Both the position numbers and the translations under genes were made by a program. DNA of 64,000 bases. Origin: Chryseobacterium binzhouense (GTDB lineage: Bacteria; Bacteroidota; Bacteroidia; Flavobacteriales; Weeksellaceae). Of this stretch, positions 17,294 through 26,455 are shown in pieces (position 1 is the first letter of the stretch; each line of letters opens with the position of its first letter). The DNA is taken from NCBI RefSeq assembly GCF_007474545.1, contig NZ_VKOG01000003.1:372001-436000 (forward strand). The letters are read 5' to 3'. The notes under the pieces are model-generated. The model made no database searches. It was given only the letters and a program-made list of their open reading frames with translations, and had not been told where the DNA came from.

Positions 17294-17319
17294 AAACTTT
17301 GCCTGTACAGACAAAGTTT
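17294..17319 (-). terminator. Terminator of the M1 peptidase gene
   Basis: Stem AAACTTTG / CAAAGTTT with an inner CTG-CAG pair around TA. On the minus strand it is followed by TTTTTTGTTTTA, 21 nt after the stop codon at 17341. Confidence 0.8.
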
Positions 17320-17340
17320 AGTTATTAAATTAAGATATTT

Positions 17341-19257
17341 TTACTCTTTAATGAATTTCAGATGAACATCTGATAATGTTATAAAATATATTCCTTTTTC
17401 CAATGAAGATACATCTACCTTATTTTGAGTTTTCCCTATCATAGCCAATCTTCCGTCTTCTGTATAAATTGTAAATTCTGTTTCTTTTTTCAGACCTGAA
17501 ACAAATAACTCATTTTTAGCAGGATTAGGATAGATATTGAAATTATTACTAATTAATTCGGAAGTATTAAGGCTGCTGTCCTGCGTTACAGTAGAATTTC
17601 TATCAAGAATCTGGTATTCATAATTAAACTGAACACTTGCTACCGGAAAACTGATATTTTCTGTAAAATATTGATTGTTTGAAGTGTTATTTAAAGCAAA
17701 ATAAGCAATCTGTCCTCCTGTTCCTGTCACTTTTATCGGTAAAGGCATTTCGAAAAAACTTACTGAAGAATGACTTTGAGTTTGTGAAGCCTTAAACGTC
17801 AGCTGATTTCCCACCTGTTTCCAACGTATATCATAAGTAGGATAACCCTGACCGTAAACCCAATCATTAAAAAATTCTGTAAAATTCTTACCTGTGGATT
17901 GGAGTAAAGAGGCGTTAAGATCTGCTGTTCTTGCATAGCTGTACGCCAGATTGGGTCTTGCATGATAATCTTTTATTGCCTGATAAAAAACAGTATCTCC
18001 CAAAATCCATTTCATCATCCTTACAATGTACCCTCCTTTAGAATAAGAAAGCCTGCTGCTGAAAATCGCATTAATATTTGCCAGATTTGCATCAGCAACA
18101 TAAACACTTCCTCCCGCAGAGCTTGTGATATAATTTTTTTCGCTGAGCAGATAATTCAGAAATTGTGCATTGGTCATCAAAAGTTTTTCATTCGCCAGAT
18201 GTTCTCCAAATGTTGCAAAACCTTCATTGAGCCAGATATCGTTCCATGCACCACAGGTAACCTTGTCACCAAACCACTGATGCGCAAGCTCATGAGCAAT
18301 CAGCGATCTGCTCCAACCTCCCATGGAAGACATCGTCTGATGCTCCATTCCGCCTCCTGCCTGAAATTCCATATGACCATACTTCTCATTTCTGAAAGGA
18401 TAAGTTCCGAAATAAGTTTCAAAAGTATTCATCAGTGTTTTCGTCCACTCAATATTATTCATGCTTGTAGTGTTGGAAAAAGTAGACGGAAAAACATAAT
18501 TTACGAACGGAAACGGAGGATTGCCAATGGTATCATTCATCTTAATAAAATTAGTGATTGACAAGGCAATTAAATAAGCAGTTGTGGGATACTGGGTTCG
18601 CCAGAATGTAAGCTTCTGCCCGTTTCCTAAAATAGATTCCGAAACAAGTCTGCCATTAGCCGCAACACTGTATTGTGGAGGACTAGTCACCTTTATGTCA
18701 AATTTTTCGATCTTATCGTTAAGACTTTGTTTTGTAGGAAACCAATCCTGCGCACCGTAAGGTTGATTGAGTGTTGACAGAACCGAATTACCACCCTGAG
18801 TTCCGTTAAAAAATGCATTATTGGGCGAGAACGGACTGCCGGAATAATGAATCGTAAGAGAATCTAACACATTAGCAGGAAGAGATGATGTAAAATCTAT
18901 TTTTAATTCTCTGGTTGAAAGCTGTTGAAAATTCAGATTCTGACCATGAAAAACCACCTGAGAAACCGGCATATTATTGTTGAGGTCAAAATAAATATTG
19001 CTGATTGGCTGACTGGGTTTAAAATGAGAAGTTACCGTTCCGAAAATCTGCAGTATTGCAGGATCAATAGAAACATCCATTCTTTGATACTGAAGATCGT
19101 AGTTTAGAGTATTGTTGTTGATGTTTCCTGCCCCCATCTTTGCAGTGTAAGCTGCCATTTCTTTCTCTACAAGCCCTTTTTTTTCAATATTCATATTTTG
19201 AGCTTTTAGCAAACCTGCTGTGAACAGGCTTAAAAGCAAAAGATATATATTTTTCAT
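17341..19257 (-). CDS. M1-family metallopeptidase with T9SS sorting domain
   Basis: A 638-residue secreted enzyme. Order: signal peptide ending LLKAQ (about residue 20), a beta-sandwich N-terminal domain, the exopeptidase-type loop GGGMEHQ (301-307), zinc motif HELAHQWFGD (His322, Glu323, His326) with the third ligand Glu345 in NEGFATF, and an alpha-helical part to about 500. It ends in a beta domain (about 562-638) that opens NFNIYPNPAKNELFVSG, the type A T9SS C-terminal sorting signal. It should leave the cell through the type IX system and remove residues from peptide N-termini. The loop reads GGMEHQ, not GAMEN as in classical PepN, a variant common in Bacteroidota. Monocistronic. Confidence 0.93.
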   Translation of the reverse strand: MKNIYLLLLSLFTAGLLKAQNMNIEKKGLVEKEMAAYTAKMGAGNINNNTLNYDLQYQRMDVSIDPAILQIFGTVTSHFKPSQPISNIYFDLNNNMPVSQVVFHGQNLNFQQLSTRELKIDFTSSLPANVLDSLTIHYSGSPFSPNNAFFNGTQGGNSVLSTLNQPYGAQDWFPTKQSLNDKIEKFDIKVTSPPQYSVAANGRLVSESILGNGQKLTFWRTQYPTTAYLIALSITNFIKMNDTIGNPPFPFVNYVFPSTFSNTTSMNNIEWTKTLMNTFETYFGTYPFRNEKYGHMEFQAGGGMEHQTMSSMGGWSRSLIAHELAHQWFGDKVTCGAWNDIWLNEGFATFGEHLANEKLLMTNAQFLNYLLSEKNYITSSAGGSVYVADANLANINAIFSSRLSYSKGGYIVRMMKWILGDTVFYQAIKDYHARPNLAYSYARTADLNASLLQSTGKNFTEFFNDWVYGQGYPTYDIRWKQVGNQLTFKASQTQSHSSVSFFEMPLPIKVTGTGGQIAYFALNNTSNNQYFTENISFPVASVQFNYEYQILDRNSTVTQDSSLNTSELISNNFNIYPNPAKNELFVSGLKKETEFTIYTEDGRLAMIGKTQNKVDVSSLEKGIYFITLSDVHLKFIKE

Positions 19258-19287
19258 TTATAAATTATTAAGGCTTAAAGATAAAAA

Positions 19288-19316
19288 AAACCTTTCAATC
19301 AAAGATTAAAAGGTTT
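19288..19316 (-). terminator. Terminator of the carboxypeptidase gene
   Basis: Stem AAACCTTT / AAAGGTTT extended by a 4-bp inner helix around AAA, with a T-run on the minus-strand side; 19 nt after the stop at 19336. Confidence 0.8.
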
Positions 19317-19335
19317 CTATGTAAAGTTGATATTT

Positions 19336-20802
19336 TTATAGATCTAATGCAGGTTTCAAAATTGCTTCCATTTTGCTTTTTACCTGAGTCACCGAACCGG
19401 CGTAATTATTAACCATTAACGAAAAACAAAGTGTCTTTCCTGAATTGGTTTTTAAATACCCTGCTAAAGTTTTTACTTTATTTAAAGTTCCTGTTTTTGC
19501 AAAAACCTGTCCGTTGCCTTCTGTCAAAAACATACTTTTCAATGTTCCTGACTGACCTCCGATCGGTAATGAATTAAAATAAGTTTTGTAAAACTTACTT
19601 CCCATAAGAGAAGAAAGATATTTTACCTGCGAAATCGGGGTCACCTTGTTACTCCTTGAAAGACCGCTTCCATCCATATAATTCAAACCTTCCAGATCGA
19701 AAGCAATATCTTTAAGATGATTGTTTACAACAATTCTGCCTGTTTCAGAAGTCTGGTCTCCCATTTTCTGGAAACCTACTGTCTTCAGTAAAGCTTCTGC
19801 TAAGGAATTGTCACTTCTCTGATTGGTATAATACACAATATCGGCTAAAGTCGGAGACTGATAAACACTTATTTTTTTTCTGATTTCCGGCGCAGCATCA
19901 GTCATTTTCGGACTTACTTTTCCTATAACTCCAACACCGCTTTTTACAAGATTAGCCTTGAAAGAATTGGCAAGATAAGCCGGTGCATCAGGAAGTTTGG
20001 TAGTTAAAGTTCCGTCACCATCATATTTCTCTGCATACACCATCTGATTGGCATAAGGTGAAACATAGAAAAACTTTTTATCTGCAGCAGTCGTTAAAGA
20101 TTTCTTTACAATCAGCTTTTCGTTTGCAGGATTTATTTCTTTGGTAGTCCCTACAGGAAGATAGTAATTATTGTTTTCCAACCACACAACATTTTCCGGA
20201 AGTCTCGATAAGTTACCTTTGAAAAGCGCTGTCTGAATGACAATATCACCATTTACCTTTTTGATTCCCTCATTTTTTATACCTGAAACGAAATCTGCTA
20301 CAATATCTTTATAAGACCATGCTCCCGCTTTGTTGGTTCCCAAAGAAGGATCTCCGCTTCCTACAATATAAAGATTACCGTTTAGTACTCCGTTCTCGTC
20401 AATTTCTCCGGAATACTCAAGCTGAGTCATCCAGCGATAATTCTCACCCAACAAACTCAAAGCCGTCTCTGTCGTTAAAAGTTTTGTTGTTGAAGCCGGA
20501 ACCAAAGGAGTAGTTTCATTATAAGAAGAAATTACTTTTTTAGTTACAGGATCATAAACTACAAATCCCCACGTTGCATTTTTCAGCACCGGATCTGCCA
20601 TCATTGTATTGACATTGATATCAACAATATCCTTGGGCGATAAAATAGCTTTTTCTAAAGCATCTACAGGAGAAGGCAGATTTAAACTTCTTGAGTTGTC
20701 ATTATTATGAGAGTAAAGAACTGTAGAAACAGTGGTTTGAGCCCACAAAAAACCGGCTGCTAACACCGTTACACCTGAAATATATTTTCTGAAATTTACC
20801 AT
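19336..20802 (-). CDS. dacB: D-alanyl-D-alanine carboxypeptidase/endopeptidase (S13, PBP4-like)
   Basis: A 488-residue periplasmic penicillin-binding protein. Signal peptide to about residue 22 (ending FLWAQ). The three catalytic boxes are all present: PASTTK (Ser104, Lys107), SDN (330-332) and KTG (436-438, in AKTGTLNKV). A long insert of about 220 residues lies between the first two boxes, the mark of the S13 class. It trims the terminal D-Ala of peptidoglycan stems and cuts D-Ala-mDAP cross-links during wall remodelling. Monocistronic; a minus-strand TACATTTG box lies at 20896-20889, about 85 nt upstream. Confidence 0.93.
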   Translation of the reverse strand: MVNFRKYISGVTVLAAGFLWAQTTVSTVLYSHNNDNSRSLNLPSPVDALEKAILSPKDIVDINVNTMMADPVLKNATWGFVVYDPVTKKVISSYNETTPLVPASTTKLLTTETALSLLGENYRWMTQLEYSGEIDENGVLNGNLYIVGSGDPSLGTNKAGAWSYKDIVADFVSGIKNEGIKKVNGDIVIQTALFKGNLSRLPENVVWLENNNYYLPVGTTKEINPANEKLIVKKSLTTAADKKFFYVSPYANQMVYAEKYDGDGTLTTKLPDAPAYLANSFKANLVKSGVGVIGKVSPKMTDAAPEIRKKISVYQSPTLADIVYYTNQRSDNSLAEALLKTVGFQKMGDQTSETGRIVVNNHLKDIAFDLEGLNYMDGSGLSRSNKVTPISQVKYLSSLMGSKFYKTYFNSLPIGGQSGTLKSMFLTEGNGQVFAKTGTLNKVKTLAGYLKTNSGKTLCFSLMVNNYAGSVTQVKSKMEAILKPALDL

Positions 20803-20888
20803 CTAATTTTCTTTTTTGATATAATTTGGATTCTATAAAAAATGATTGGTTAAATGATTAATTACAATCCAAGCATATAATCAACGGT

Positions 20889-20896
20889 CAAATGTA
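20889..20896 (-). promoter_or_regulatory. Candidate -7 element of dacB
   Basis: The minus strand reads TACATTTG. It is a perfect TAnnTTTG but lies 86 nt from the start codon; no good TTG partner was identified. Confidence 0.35.
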
Positions 20897-20961
20897 GAGA
20901 TTATTGCTGTACGTTGAGCCAGAGCGGAATGATAAAACGCTATAAAATTTGTTAAAATTTG

Positions 20962-23409
20962 TTAAAAATCCACTAAAATCTCTTTTTTAATACTTTGATA
21001 TGCAGTAATTTCATCAAATTCGATTAAACTTAACAAAACCAGCTTTTTATAAGCTTCATAATTTTTGCCACGCGGTAACTTAAGTAAAATCTGAAACTGA
21101 TAAAGGTTATTAAGACGTGCAATCTGCGATCTTTCTGGTCCTAAAACACATTCTTCCGGAAGGTATTTTCTTAGAACAGATCCTAAAAACTGCGATGCAC
21201 GATTGACCTTATCATCCTTCCTGTGCTTCAGTTCGATCATAATTAGTTTAGTGAAAGGCGGATAATGAAATTTTTGACGTTCTGTAAGAAAATATCTATA
21301 AATTTTAGGAATATTATTCATTTTAATCAACTGAAAAACAGAATGATCAGGATTGAAAGTCTGAATTAAAATCCTTCCTGCTCCCGAAACTCTTCCGGCT
21401 CTTCCCGAAACCTGAGTAATCAGCTGATAGGCTCTTTCTTCAGCTCTGAAATCCTGTACATACAGCATAGAATCTGCTTTAGGGATAGCTACCAATTCGA
21501 TATGATCAAAATCAAGACCTTTGGAAATCATCTGAGTTCCTACAACAATATCCGTCTCTCTTTCTTCAATTTTTTCGTACAGTTTTTCGTAGGCAAACTT
21601 TTTCCGCATAGAATCTACATCCATCCTGTCAACTTCACTATCAGGAAAAATTTTTGAAACCTCCTCATGAATCTGCTCCACTCCCACTCCTCTTTCGTTG
21701 AGATTTTCAGAATAACATTTTGGGCAGACTTTAGGCTTTGAAGCTCTTTGTCCGCAGTAATGACACTTCATTTCATTAGCAGACTTATGATACGTCATCA
21801 CGACATCACAATTGGAGCAATAATTTACATAGCCGCAAGATTCGCATTCTAAAACACTTGCATAACCACGACGGTTATGAAGAATAATAGTCTGATTTTT
21901 GTCTTCGAGCGTTTTCCTGATTTCATCAATCAGCTTTAAAGAAAAATTACCGGAAACTTTTTTAGAATCCTGAGCTTCTTTGAAGTTGATAAGTTCAAAT
22001 TCAGGCAATTTCACATTTCCGAATCTTTCACTCAAAAAAACATACTGCATTTTTCCTTTTCTGGCAGAATAATAGCTTTCAACAGAGGGTGTTGCCGAAC
22101 CCAAAATTACTTTAGCATCATAAAATTTAGCCAAAACCAATGCTGCATCTTTCGCATTAAAATAAGGAGAAACTTCACGAGGTTTGTATCCGGAATCATG
22201 TTCTTCATCCACAATAATCAATCCCAAATTCTGAAATGGCAGGAATAAGGAACTTCTTGTAGCAATTAAAACTTTTATATCATCATTTTTGATTCTTCGC
22301 CAGATTTCTACTTTTTCAAAATCGGTGAGTTTCTGATGATAAAAACCCAATTGTCTTCCGTATTTTTTTTCTAAACGTTGCGTAATTTGTTTGGTAAGTG
22401 AAATTTCCGGTAAAAGAAAAAGCACATTTTTGTCCTGAGAAATGCAATCCTCAATTTTTTCCAGATAAATATGAGTTTTCCCCGAGGAAGTTACCCCATG
22501 AAGCAATACATTCTTATCTTCCGAAAAAGCCTCATCAATTTCAACAACCGCTGTTTTCTGGATTTCTGTAAGCTCTTCTACGTCTTCAATTTCTCCGTCG
22601 TAGCTTTCAATCCTGTCTTTCTGCAGATAATATTCTTCAACAAGATTTTTATCTGCTAAAGATTTAAAGTGTGAACTGACGAAATACCCGTCTTCAAATA
22701 ATTCTGATTTTCTGATTAGCAGATCAGGATGCTCAGTTTGTTTTTCAAGAATATGAAGAAAAAGATCTTTCTGTTTTTTAGCCTTATTTAGCTGTAAAAG
22801 AATTTCGGTAAGATTTCTGGTTTTCAGAACCTCATTATTTATTTTCACATAAGCAACTTCTTTTGCTTTATACTTTTCAGCCACTTTTTCATCAATTTCG
22901 ATATATTGTAAATCAATAAGTGAATTGATGGTTTTAATAATATCCTTTTTGGGAATAAAAGCCTCAATATCAGACAAATTAATGAGTTGTCTCACTTCCA
23001 GCGCCTGAATAAGATACATTTCATTGACATCCAGATTTTCAAATTCGATCGTTGCGTTGGGCTTTAATTTAAGATAGGTTTCGCTTTCCAGTTTTAAGGA
23101 AGAAGGAAAAGCAAATCTGTAAATTTCTCCCAGATTACACAAATAATAATCAGAAAGCCATTTCCAGAATCTGATCTGTTGTGGCGTTAAAATTGGCTGC
23201 TCATCTAAAATGCTGATGACTTCTTTCGGCACAAAACTTTCCGGAGCCGAATCGTGAAGCTCAAACACAATTCCGGTATAGATTTTTTTTCCGCCGAAGG
23301 AAATCAAAACTCTCATTCCCTGCTGAATAGCTGGTACTAAATTATCGGGAACTTTATAAGTGAAAGTTCCTTTAAGATTGAGCGGTAAAATAATCTGAGC
23401 GTACTGCAA
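20962..23409 (-). CDS. priA: Primosomal replication helicase PriA
   Basis: An 815-residue protein. Order: N-terminal DNA-binding domain (YAQIILPLNLKGTFTYKVP), winged-helix linker, helicase lobe 1 with Walker A GVTSSGKTHIYLEKI and Walker B IIVDEEHDSGYK, and the zinc-binding insert with four paired Cys motifs (CESC, CSNC, CHYC, CPKC). Lobe 2 carries GVGVEQIHEEV, GTQMISKGLDFDH and QVSGRAGR. PriA finds collapsed replication forks and reloads the replicative helicase. All motor and zinc residues are intact. It is about 80 residues longer than E. coli PriA, the extra length being in the N-terminal half. Confidence 0.97.
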   Translation of the reverse strand: MQYAQIILPLNLKGTFTYKVPDNLVPAIQQGMRVLISFGGKKIYTGIVFELHDSAPESFVPKEVISILDEQPILTPQQIRFWKWLSDYYLCNLGEIYRFAFPSSLKLESETYLKLKPNATIEFENLDVNEMYLIQALEVRQLINLSDIEAFIPKKDIIKTINSLIDLQYIEIDEKVAEKYKAKEVAYVKINNEVLKTRNLTEILLQLNKAKKQKDLFLHILEKQTEHPDLLIRKSELFEDGYFVSSHFKSLADKNLVEEYYLQKDRIESYDGEIEDVEELTEIQKTAVVEIDEAFSEDKNVLLHGVTSSGKTHIYLEKIEDCISQDKNVLFLLPEISLTKQITQRLEKKYGRQLGFYHQKLTDFEKVEIWRRIKNDDIKVLIATRSSLFLPFQNLGLIIVDEEHDSGYKPREVSPYFNAKDAALVLAKFYDAKVILGSATPSVESYYSARKGKMQYVFLSERFGNVKLPEFELINFKEAQDSKKVSGNFSLKLIDEIRKTLEDKNQTIILHNRRGYASVLECESCGYVNYCSNCDVVMTYHKSANEMKCHYCGQRASKPKVCPKCYSENLNERGVGVEQIHEEVSKIFPDSEVDRMDVDSMRKKFAYEKLYEKIEERETDIVVGTQMISKGLDFDHIELVAIPKADSMLYVQDFRAEERAYQLITQVSGRAGRVSGAGRILIQTFNPDHSVFQLIKMNNIPKIYRYFLTERQKFHYPPFTKLIMIELKHRKDDKVNRASQFLGSVLRKYLPEECVLGPERSQIARLNNLYQFQILLKLPRGKNYEAYKKLVLLSLIEFDEITAYQSIKKEILVDF

Positions 23410-23567
23410 GGGAATGTTTAAGGTGTAAAATTAGATTTTTCTTTTTAAAAATAAAAGGACAAGTATATTTTTCATCCGCTGAAAGACATTGATTTTAAAA
23501 TCTGTTCATTTTAATTTTCGGACAGTAATTAACAATACTGAAAATATATTCATAATTCAAAAAACTT

Positions 23568-23575
23568 TATCTTTG
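23568..23575 (+). promoter_or_regulatory. -7 promoter element of lptB
   Basis: TATCTTTG, a perfect TAnnTTTG, ends 5 nt before the ATG at 23581. This spacing leaves little or no 5' untranslated region. Confidence 0.6.
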
Positions 23576-23580
23576 CGACT

Positions 23581-24642
23581 ATGATTTTACGAGGAGAAAA
23601 CTTAATCAAGGAATACGGCCCTAAAAAAGTTGTAAAAGGTGTTTCTGTACAGGTTCAGCAGGGAGAAATTGTAGGTTTGCTTGGTCCGAACGGAGCCGGA
23701 AAAACTACGTCTTTCTATATGATTGTAGGATTGGTAAAGCCTACTTCCGGAAAAATCTTCCTCGATAAACAGGAAATCACAAATGATGCCATGTACCGCC
23801 GTGCTCAGAAAGGAATCGGTTACCTTGCTCAGGAAGCCTCGGTTTTCAGAAAACTTTCCGTTGAAGATAATATTCTTGGGGTTTTACAGCTTACCAAGCT
23901 TTCAAAACGAGAACAGCAGATCAAATGTGATGAGCTGATTGAGGAATTTTCTTTGCAGCACGTTCGTAAAAACAGAGGAGATCTTCTTTCCGGAGGAGAA
24001 AGAAGAAGAACCGAAATTGCAAGATGTTTGGCAACAGATCCCAGTTTTATCCTTCTGGATGAGCCATTTGCAGGAGTTGACCCGATTGCTGTAGAAGATA
24101 TTCAGAAAATCGTAAGAAGCTTAACCGACAAAAATATCGGAATTCTGATTACCGACCACAATGTACAGCAGACACTGGCGATTACCAACAAAACCTATAT
24201 CATGTTTGAAGGTAAAATTCTGAAAGAAGGTCTTCCTGAAGATCTTGCCAATGATCCGCAGGTGAGAGAAGCGTATCTGGGAGAAAATTTCGTTTACCAG
24301 AGTATTTTCGATAAACCTAAGAAGAAAACGTATGTTTATAATATATGGGCAGGAAATTTTGATTCAAAATCACAACTTCAAAGCTTTGTGGATGAAAACT
24401 TCAGTCAGTTTAATGATTTGAGGCTAATGTATGGTTTTGAAGACATTAGTTTTGCCTCTCTTGCCAATTCTGAGATTGAACACATCTTCAGCGAAATCGT
24501 TGATAAAACTGCCAATAATTCTTTTGTTTTTCAGAAGAAAGAAATTAATTTCCAGTATTCTCCGGAGCAGGCTGAAGCAGAATCAAAAGCGGCAGGTAAA
24601 GAAGAATTGCATTATCTTACCAGCTACAGTTTTGAGGGCTAA
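23581..24642 (+). CDS. lptB: LPS export ABC ATPase LptB with C-terminal Imm22-like extension
   Basis: 353 residues, against about 240 for ordinary LptB. Residues 1-240 are a complete LptB: Walker A GPNGAGKT (35-42), Q-loop Gln84, signature LSGGE (136-140), Walker B ILLDEP (157-162), H-loop His193, and the family's terminal REAYLGENF. It powers LPS extraction from the inner membrane with LptFG and LptC. Residues 241-353 are extra. After a basic linker (KPKKKTY) comes NIWAGNFDSKSQLQSFVDEN, an acidic helix-rich middle and a final strand LHYLTSYSFEG. The W-x-G-x-F-x-S start and the ending resemble immunity protein 22 and the small protein at 47207. The frame is continuous with no slip. lptC is elsewhere (55277). 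Confidence 0.93.
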   Translation: MILRGENLIKEYGPKKVVKGVSVQVQQGEIVGLLGPNGAGKTTSFYMIVGLVKPTSGKIFLDKQEITNDAMYRRAQKGIGYLAQEASVFRKLSVEDNILGVLQLTKLSKREQQIKCDELIEEFSLQHVRKNRGDLLSGGERRRTEIARCLATDPSFILLDEPFAGVDPIAVEDIQKIVRSLTDKNIGILITDHNVQQTLAITNKTYIMFEGKILKEGLPEDLANDPQVREAYLGENFVYQSIFDKPKKKTYVYNIWAGNFDSKSQLQSFVDENFSQFNDLRLMYGFEDISFASLANSEIEHIFSEIVDKTANNSFVFQKKEINFQYSPEQAEAESKAAGKEELHYLTSYSFEG

Positions 24643-24880
24643 TTATTCATTTTACACATATTTTAATGAATTATATATAATAAAAAATTAAAATCCCTTA
24701 TTATATCATTAAAATAAGAATAATTGTTATTAAGCTAATAAACATATTTTAATAATCTTCTGCAAATAATGACAATATTGGCTTATTTTTTGTTATTTAA
24801 AAAATCTATCGCAACCAAACATGTTATTAAATAATTTGTATAATTGGTTTAATTTTAATCTTTAACACAACTTATCTACA

Positions 24881-25279
24881 ATGATGAATTCAAAAAAAGT
24901 ATCTTTATTTATTACTGTTTCCACTATTATTTTTTCAGCACTTACTTCTTGTTCTAGTCGTTTAGTAGGAACTTGGAATGTAGCAAAGTATGAAACGATA
25001 ACACCAGGCAAACAAAATATTTTACTGAATAATATTGGAACAATTACTTTTAATGGAAATAACTCTGGTGAGAAAAATCTTAATTTTCAGATTATGGGTA
25101 TTGAAAGAAAAGATCAGCTAAAATTTGATTGGACTGCTACTGAAAAATATGTGACTATAAAAAATGGTGGTGAAGAATTTTCAAAAATCTGGATTATCTT
25201 AGAAAATAAAAAGAATTTTCAGAAATGGAGATCAACAGACGGAACCAATCAAATTCAGGTTATAGAACTCAACAAATAG
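24881..25279 (+). CDS. Lipocalin-like lipoprotein
   Basis: 132 residues. The signal peptide ends in a lipobox (ALTSC, about Cys23), followed by SSRLVGTWNVAKYE. The LVGTW start of the first strand and the alternating strands after it (GTITFNGNNSG, KFDWTATEKYVTIKNGG) are the pattern of Bacteroidota lipocalin-like domains. It should be a small beta-barrel held at a membrane; ligand unknown. The 238-bp AT-rich stretch before it holds nothing else I can support. A terminator follows at 25306. Confidence 0.75.
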   Translation: MMNSKKVSLFITVSTIIFSALTSCSSRLVGTWNVAKYETITPGKQNILLNNIGTITFNGNNSGEKNLNFQIMGIERKDQLKFDWTATEKYVTIKNGGEEFSKIWIILENKKNFQKWRSTDGTNQIQVIELNK

Positions 25280-25305
25280 TAATAAAACTTAAACTAATAC
25301 TTTAC

Positions 25306-25331
25306 AAAAACTGACGTAGGTCAGTTTTTTT
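25306..25331 (+). terminator. Terminator of the lipocalin-like gene
   Basis: A 10-bp stem (AAAAACTGAC / GTCAGTTTTT) with a 4-nt loop GTAG and a T-run, 26 nt after the stop codon. Confidence 0.88.
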
Positions 25332-25374
25332 TATGCTAAAAATCAGACTCTGCTTAGAAAGCATCAAATTAAAC

Positions 25375-25382
25375 TAAATTTG
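25375..25382 (+). promoter_or_regulatory. Candidate -7 element of the WYL regulator
   Basis: TAAATTTG, a perfect match to TAnnTTTG, 36 nt before the ATG at 25419. Confidence 0.45.
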
Positions 25383-25418
25383 CACTGTATCTAAACCGAT
25401 AAGAGCATTTTAATTAAA

Positions 25419-26372
25419 ATGAACGATCATTATCTGAAAAAACTCGACCGTGTTACTGCAATTCTCACTCAGTTACAATCAAAACCCATTGTAAGAGCAC
25501 AGGATTTGGCTGAAAAATTTGATGTAAGCATCAGAACCATTTACCGTGATGTAAAAACTCTGGAAAATGCAGGAATTCCCATCATTGGAGAAGCAGGAAG
25601 CGGATATTCTCTGATGGACGGATACAAACTTCCTCCGGTAATGTTTACTAAAGAAGAAGTTCTGAGTTTTATTACCGCTGAAAAACTGATGCAGCGCTTC
25701 TCCCATGAAAGTCTCGGAAGTCATTACAAAACAGCAATGGAAAAGGTACGATCAGTGCTGAAATATTCTGACCGAAATTTATTGGCAAACATCGAAAAGC
25801 AAATTGATATTTTTGACAATTATCCAAAAACTGAGGATAAGATTAAAAATATTATTCCGACTATTTTGGAAAGTATTGCAGAAAAAGTTCAGCTAAAGAT
25901 TGACTATAAAACAGTAAACGATGAAATTTCTACCAGAACGATTGAAGTGGTGGGTGTATTTTTTGAATTCAATTATTGGTACATTATTGCGTATTGCACT
26001 TTGAGAAACGATTTCAGGCAATTTAGGATTGACCGGATTTTAAAATTAACAAAAACACAAACTCCTTTTCTACAGGAATACGGACAGATTAACGACTACC
26101 GTAAAAATCCCAATGGAAATAAAACATTCGTACGAATTCTGGTTGATAAAAAAATTATGGGACATTTAGGAAATTCTAAAATCTATTATGGTCTAATTAA
26201 AGAAACAGAGACAGAAAATGGTTTTGAACTGACCTTTGAAACAGAATGGATTGATGAAGGATTTCCGCGGTGGCTGATTACTTTCGCTGATTATGCCGAA
26301 GTTATAGAACCGGAAACTTTAAAAATTAAGATGAAAGAACTGATTCAGAAAATTTCTAAGAATTTCCAATAA
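25419..26372 (+). CDS. YafY-type transcriptional regulator (HTH-11 plus WYL)
   Basis: A 317-residue cytoplasmic regulator. An N-terminal winged helix (about residues 8-65; RAQDLAEKFDVSIRTIYRDV, then AGSGYSL) binds DNA. A linker with LPPVMFTKEEVLSF leads to a WYL domain (about 140-235; FEFNYWYIIAYCTLRNDFRQ and RIDRI) and a C-terminal WCX segment (TEWIDEGFPRWLITFADYAEV). WYL domains sense nucleotides or small ligands. A DinB gene lies convergently next door, a pairing often seen with YafY regulators, so it may control that gene; this is inference. Confidence 0.9.
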   Translation: MNDHYLKKLDRVTAILTQLQSKPIVRAQDLAEKFDVSIRTIYRDVKTLENAGIPIIGEAGSGYSLMDGYKLPPVMFTKEEVLSFITAEKLMQRFSHESLGSHYKTAMEKVRSVLKYSDRNLLANIEKQIDIFDNYPKTEDKIKNIIPTILESIAEKVQLKIDYKTVNDEISTRTIEVVGVFFEFNYWYIIAYCTLRNDFRQFRIDRILKLTKTQTPFLQEYGQINDYRKNPNGNKTFVRILVDKKIMGHLGNSKIYYGLIKETETENGFELTFETEWIDEGFPRWLITFADYAEVIEPETLKIKMKELIQKISKNFQ

Positions 26373-26374
26373 AA

Positions 26375-26423
26375 ATCTCTCACAGATTTTAAATGTGTTT
26401 CAACATCAAAATCTGTGAGAGAT
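26375..26423. terminator. Bidirectional terminator between convergent genes
   Basis: A 16-bp perfect inverted repeat (ATCTCTCACAGATTTT / AAAATCTGTGAGAGAT) with a 17-nt loop that itself contains ATGT/ACAT. It sits 2 nt after the regulator stop and 32 nt before the end of the DinB gene. A/T runs flank it mainly on the left side. Confidence 0.75.
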
Positions 26424-26455
26424 AATCTAAATTACCGTAAAACAGGTGGGAAAAT

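Noticed and set aside
17962-18561. 199-codon antisense frame opposite the M1 peptidase gene
   Set aside because: Shadow frame covering the zinc-site coding region of a clear gene.
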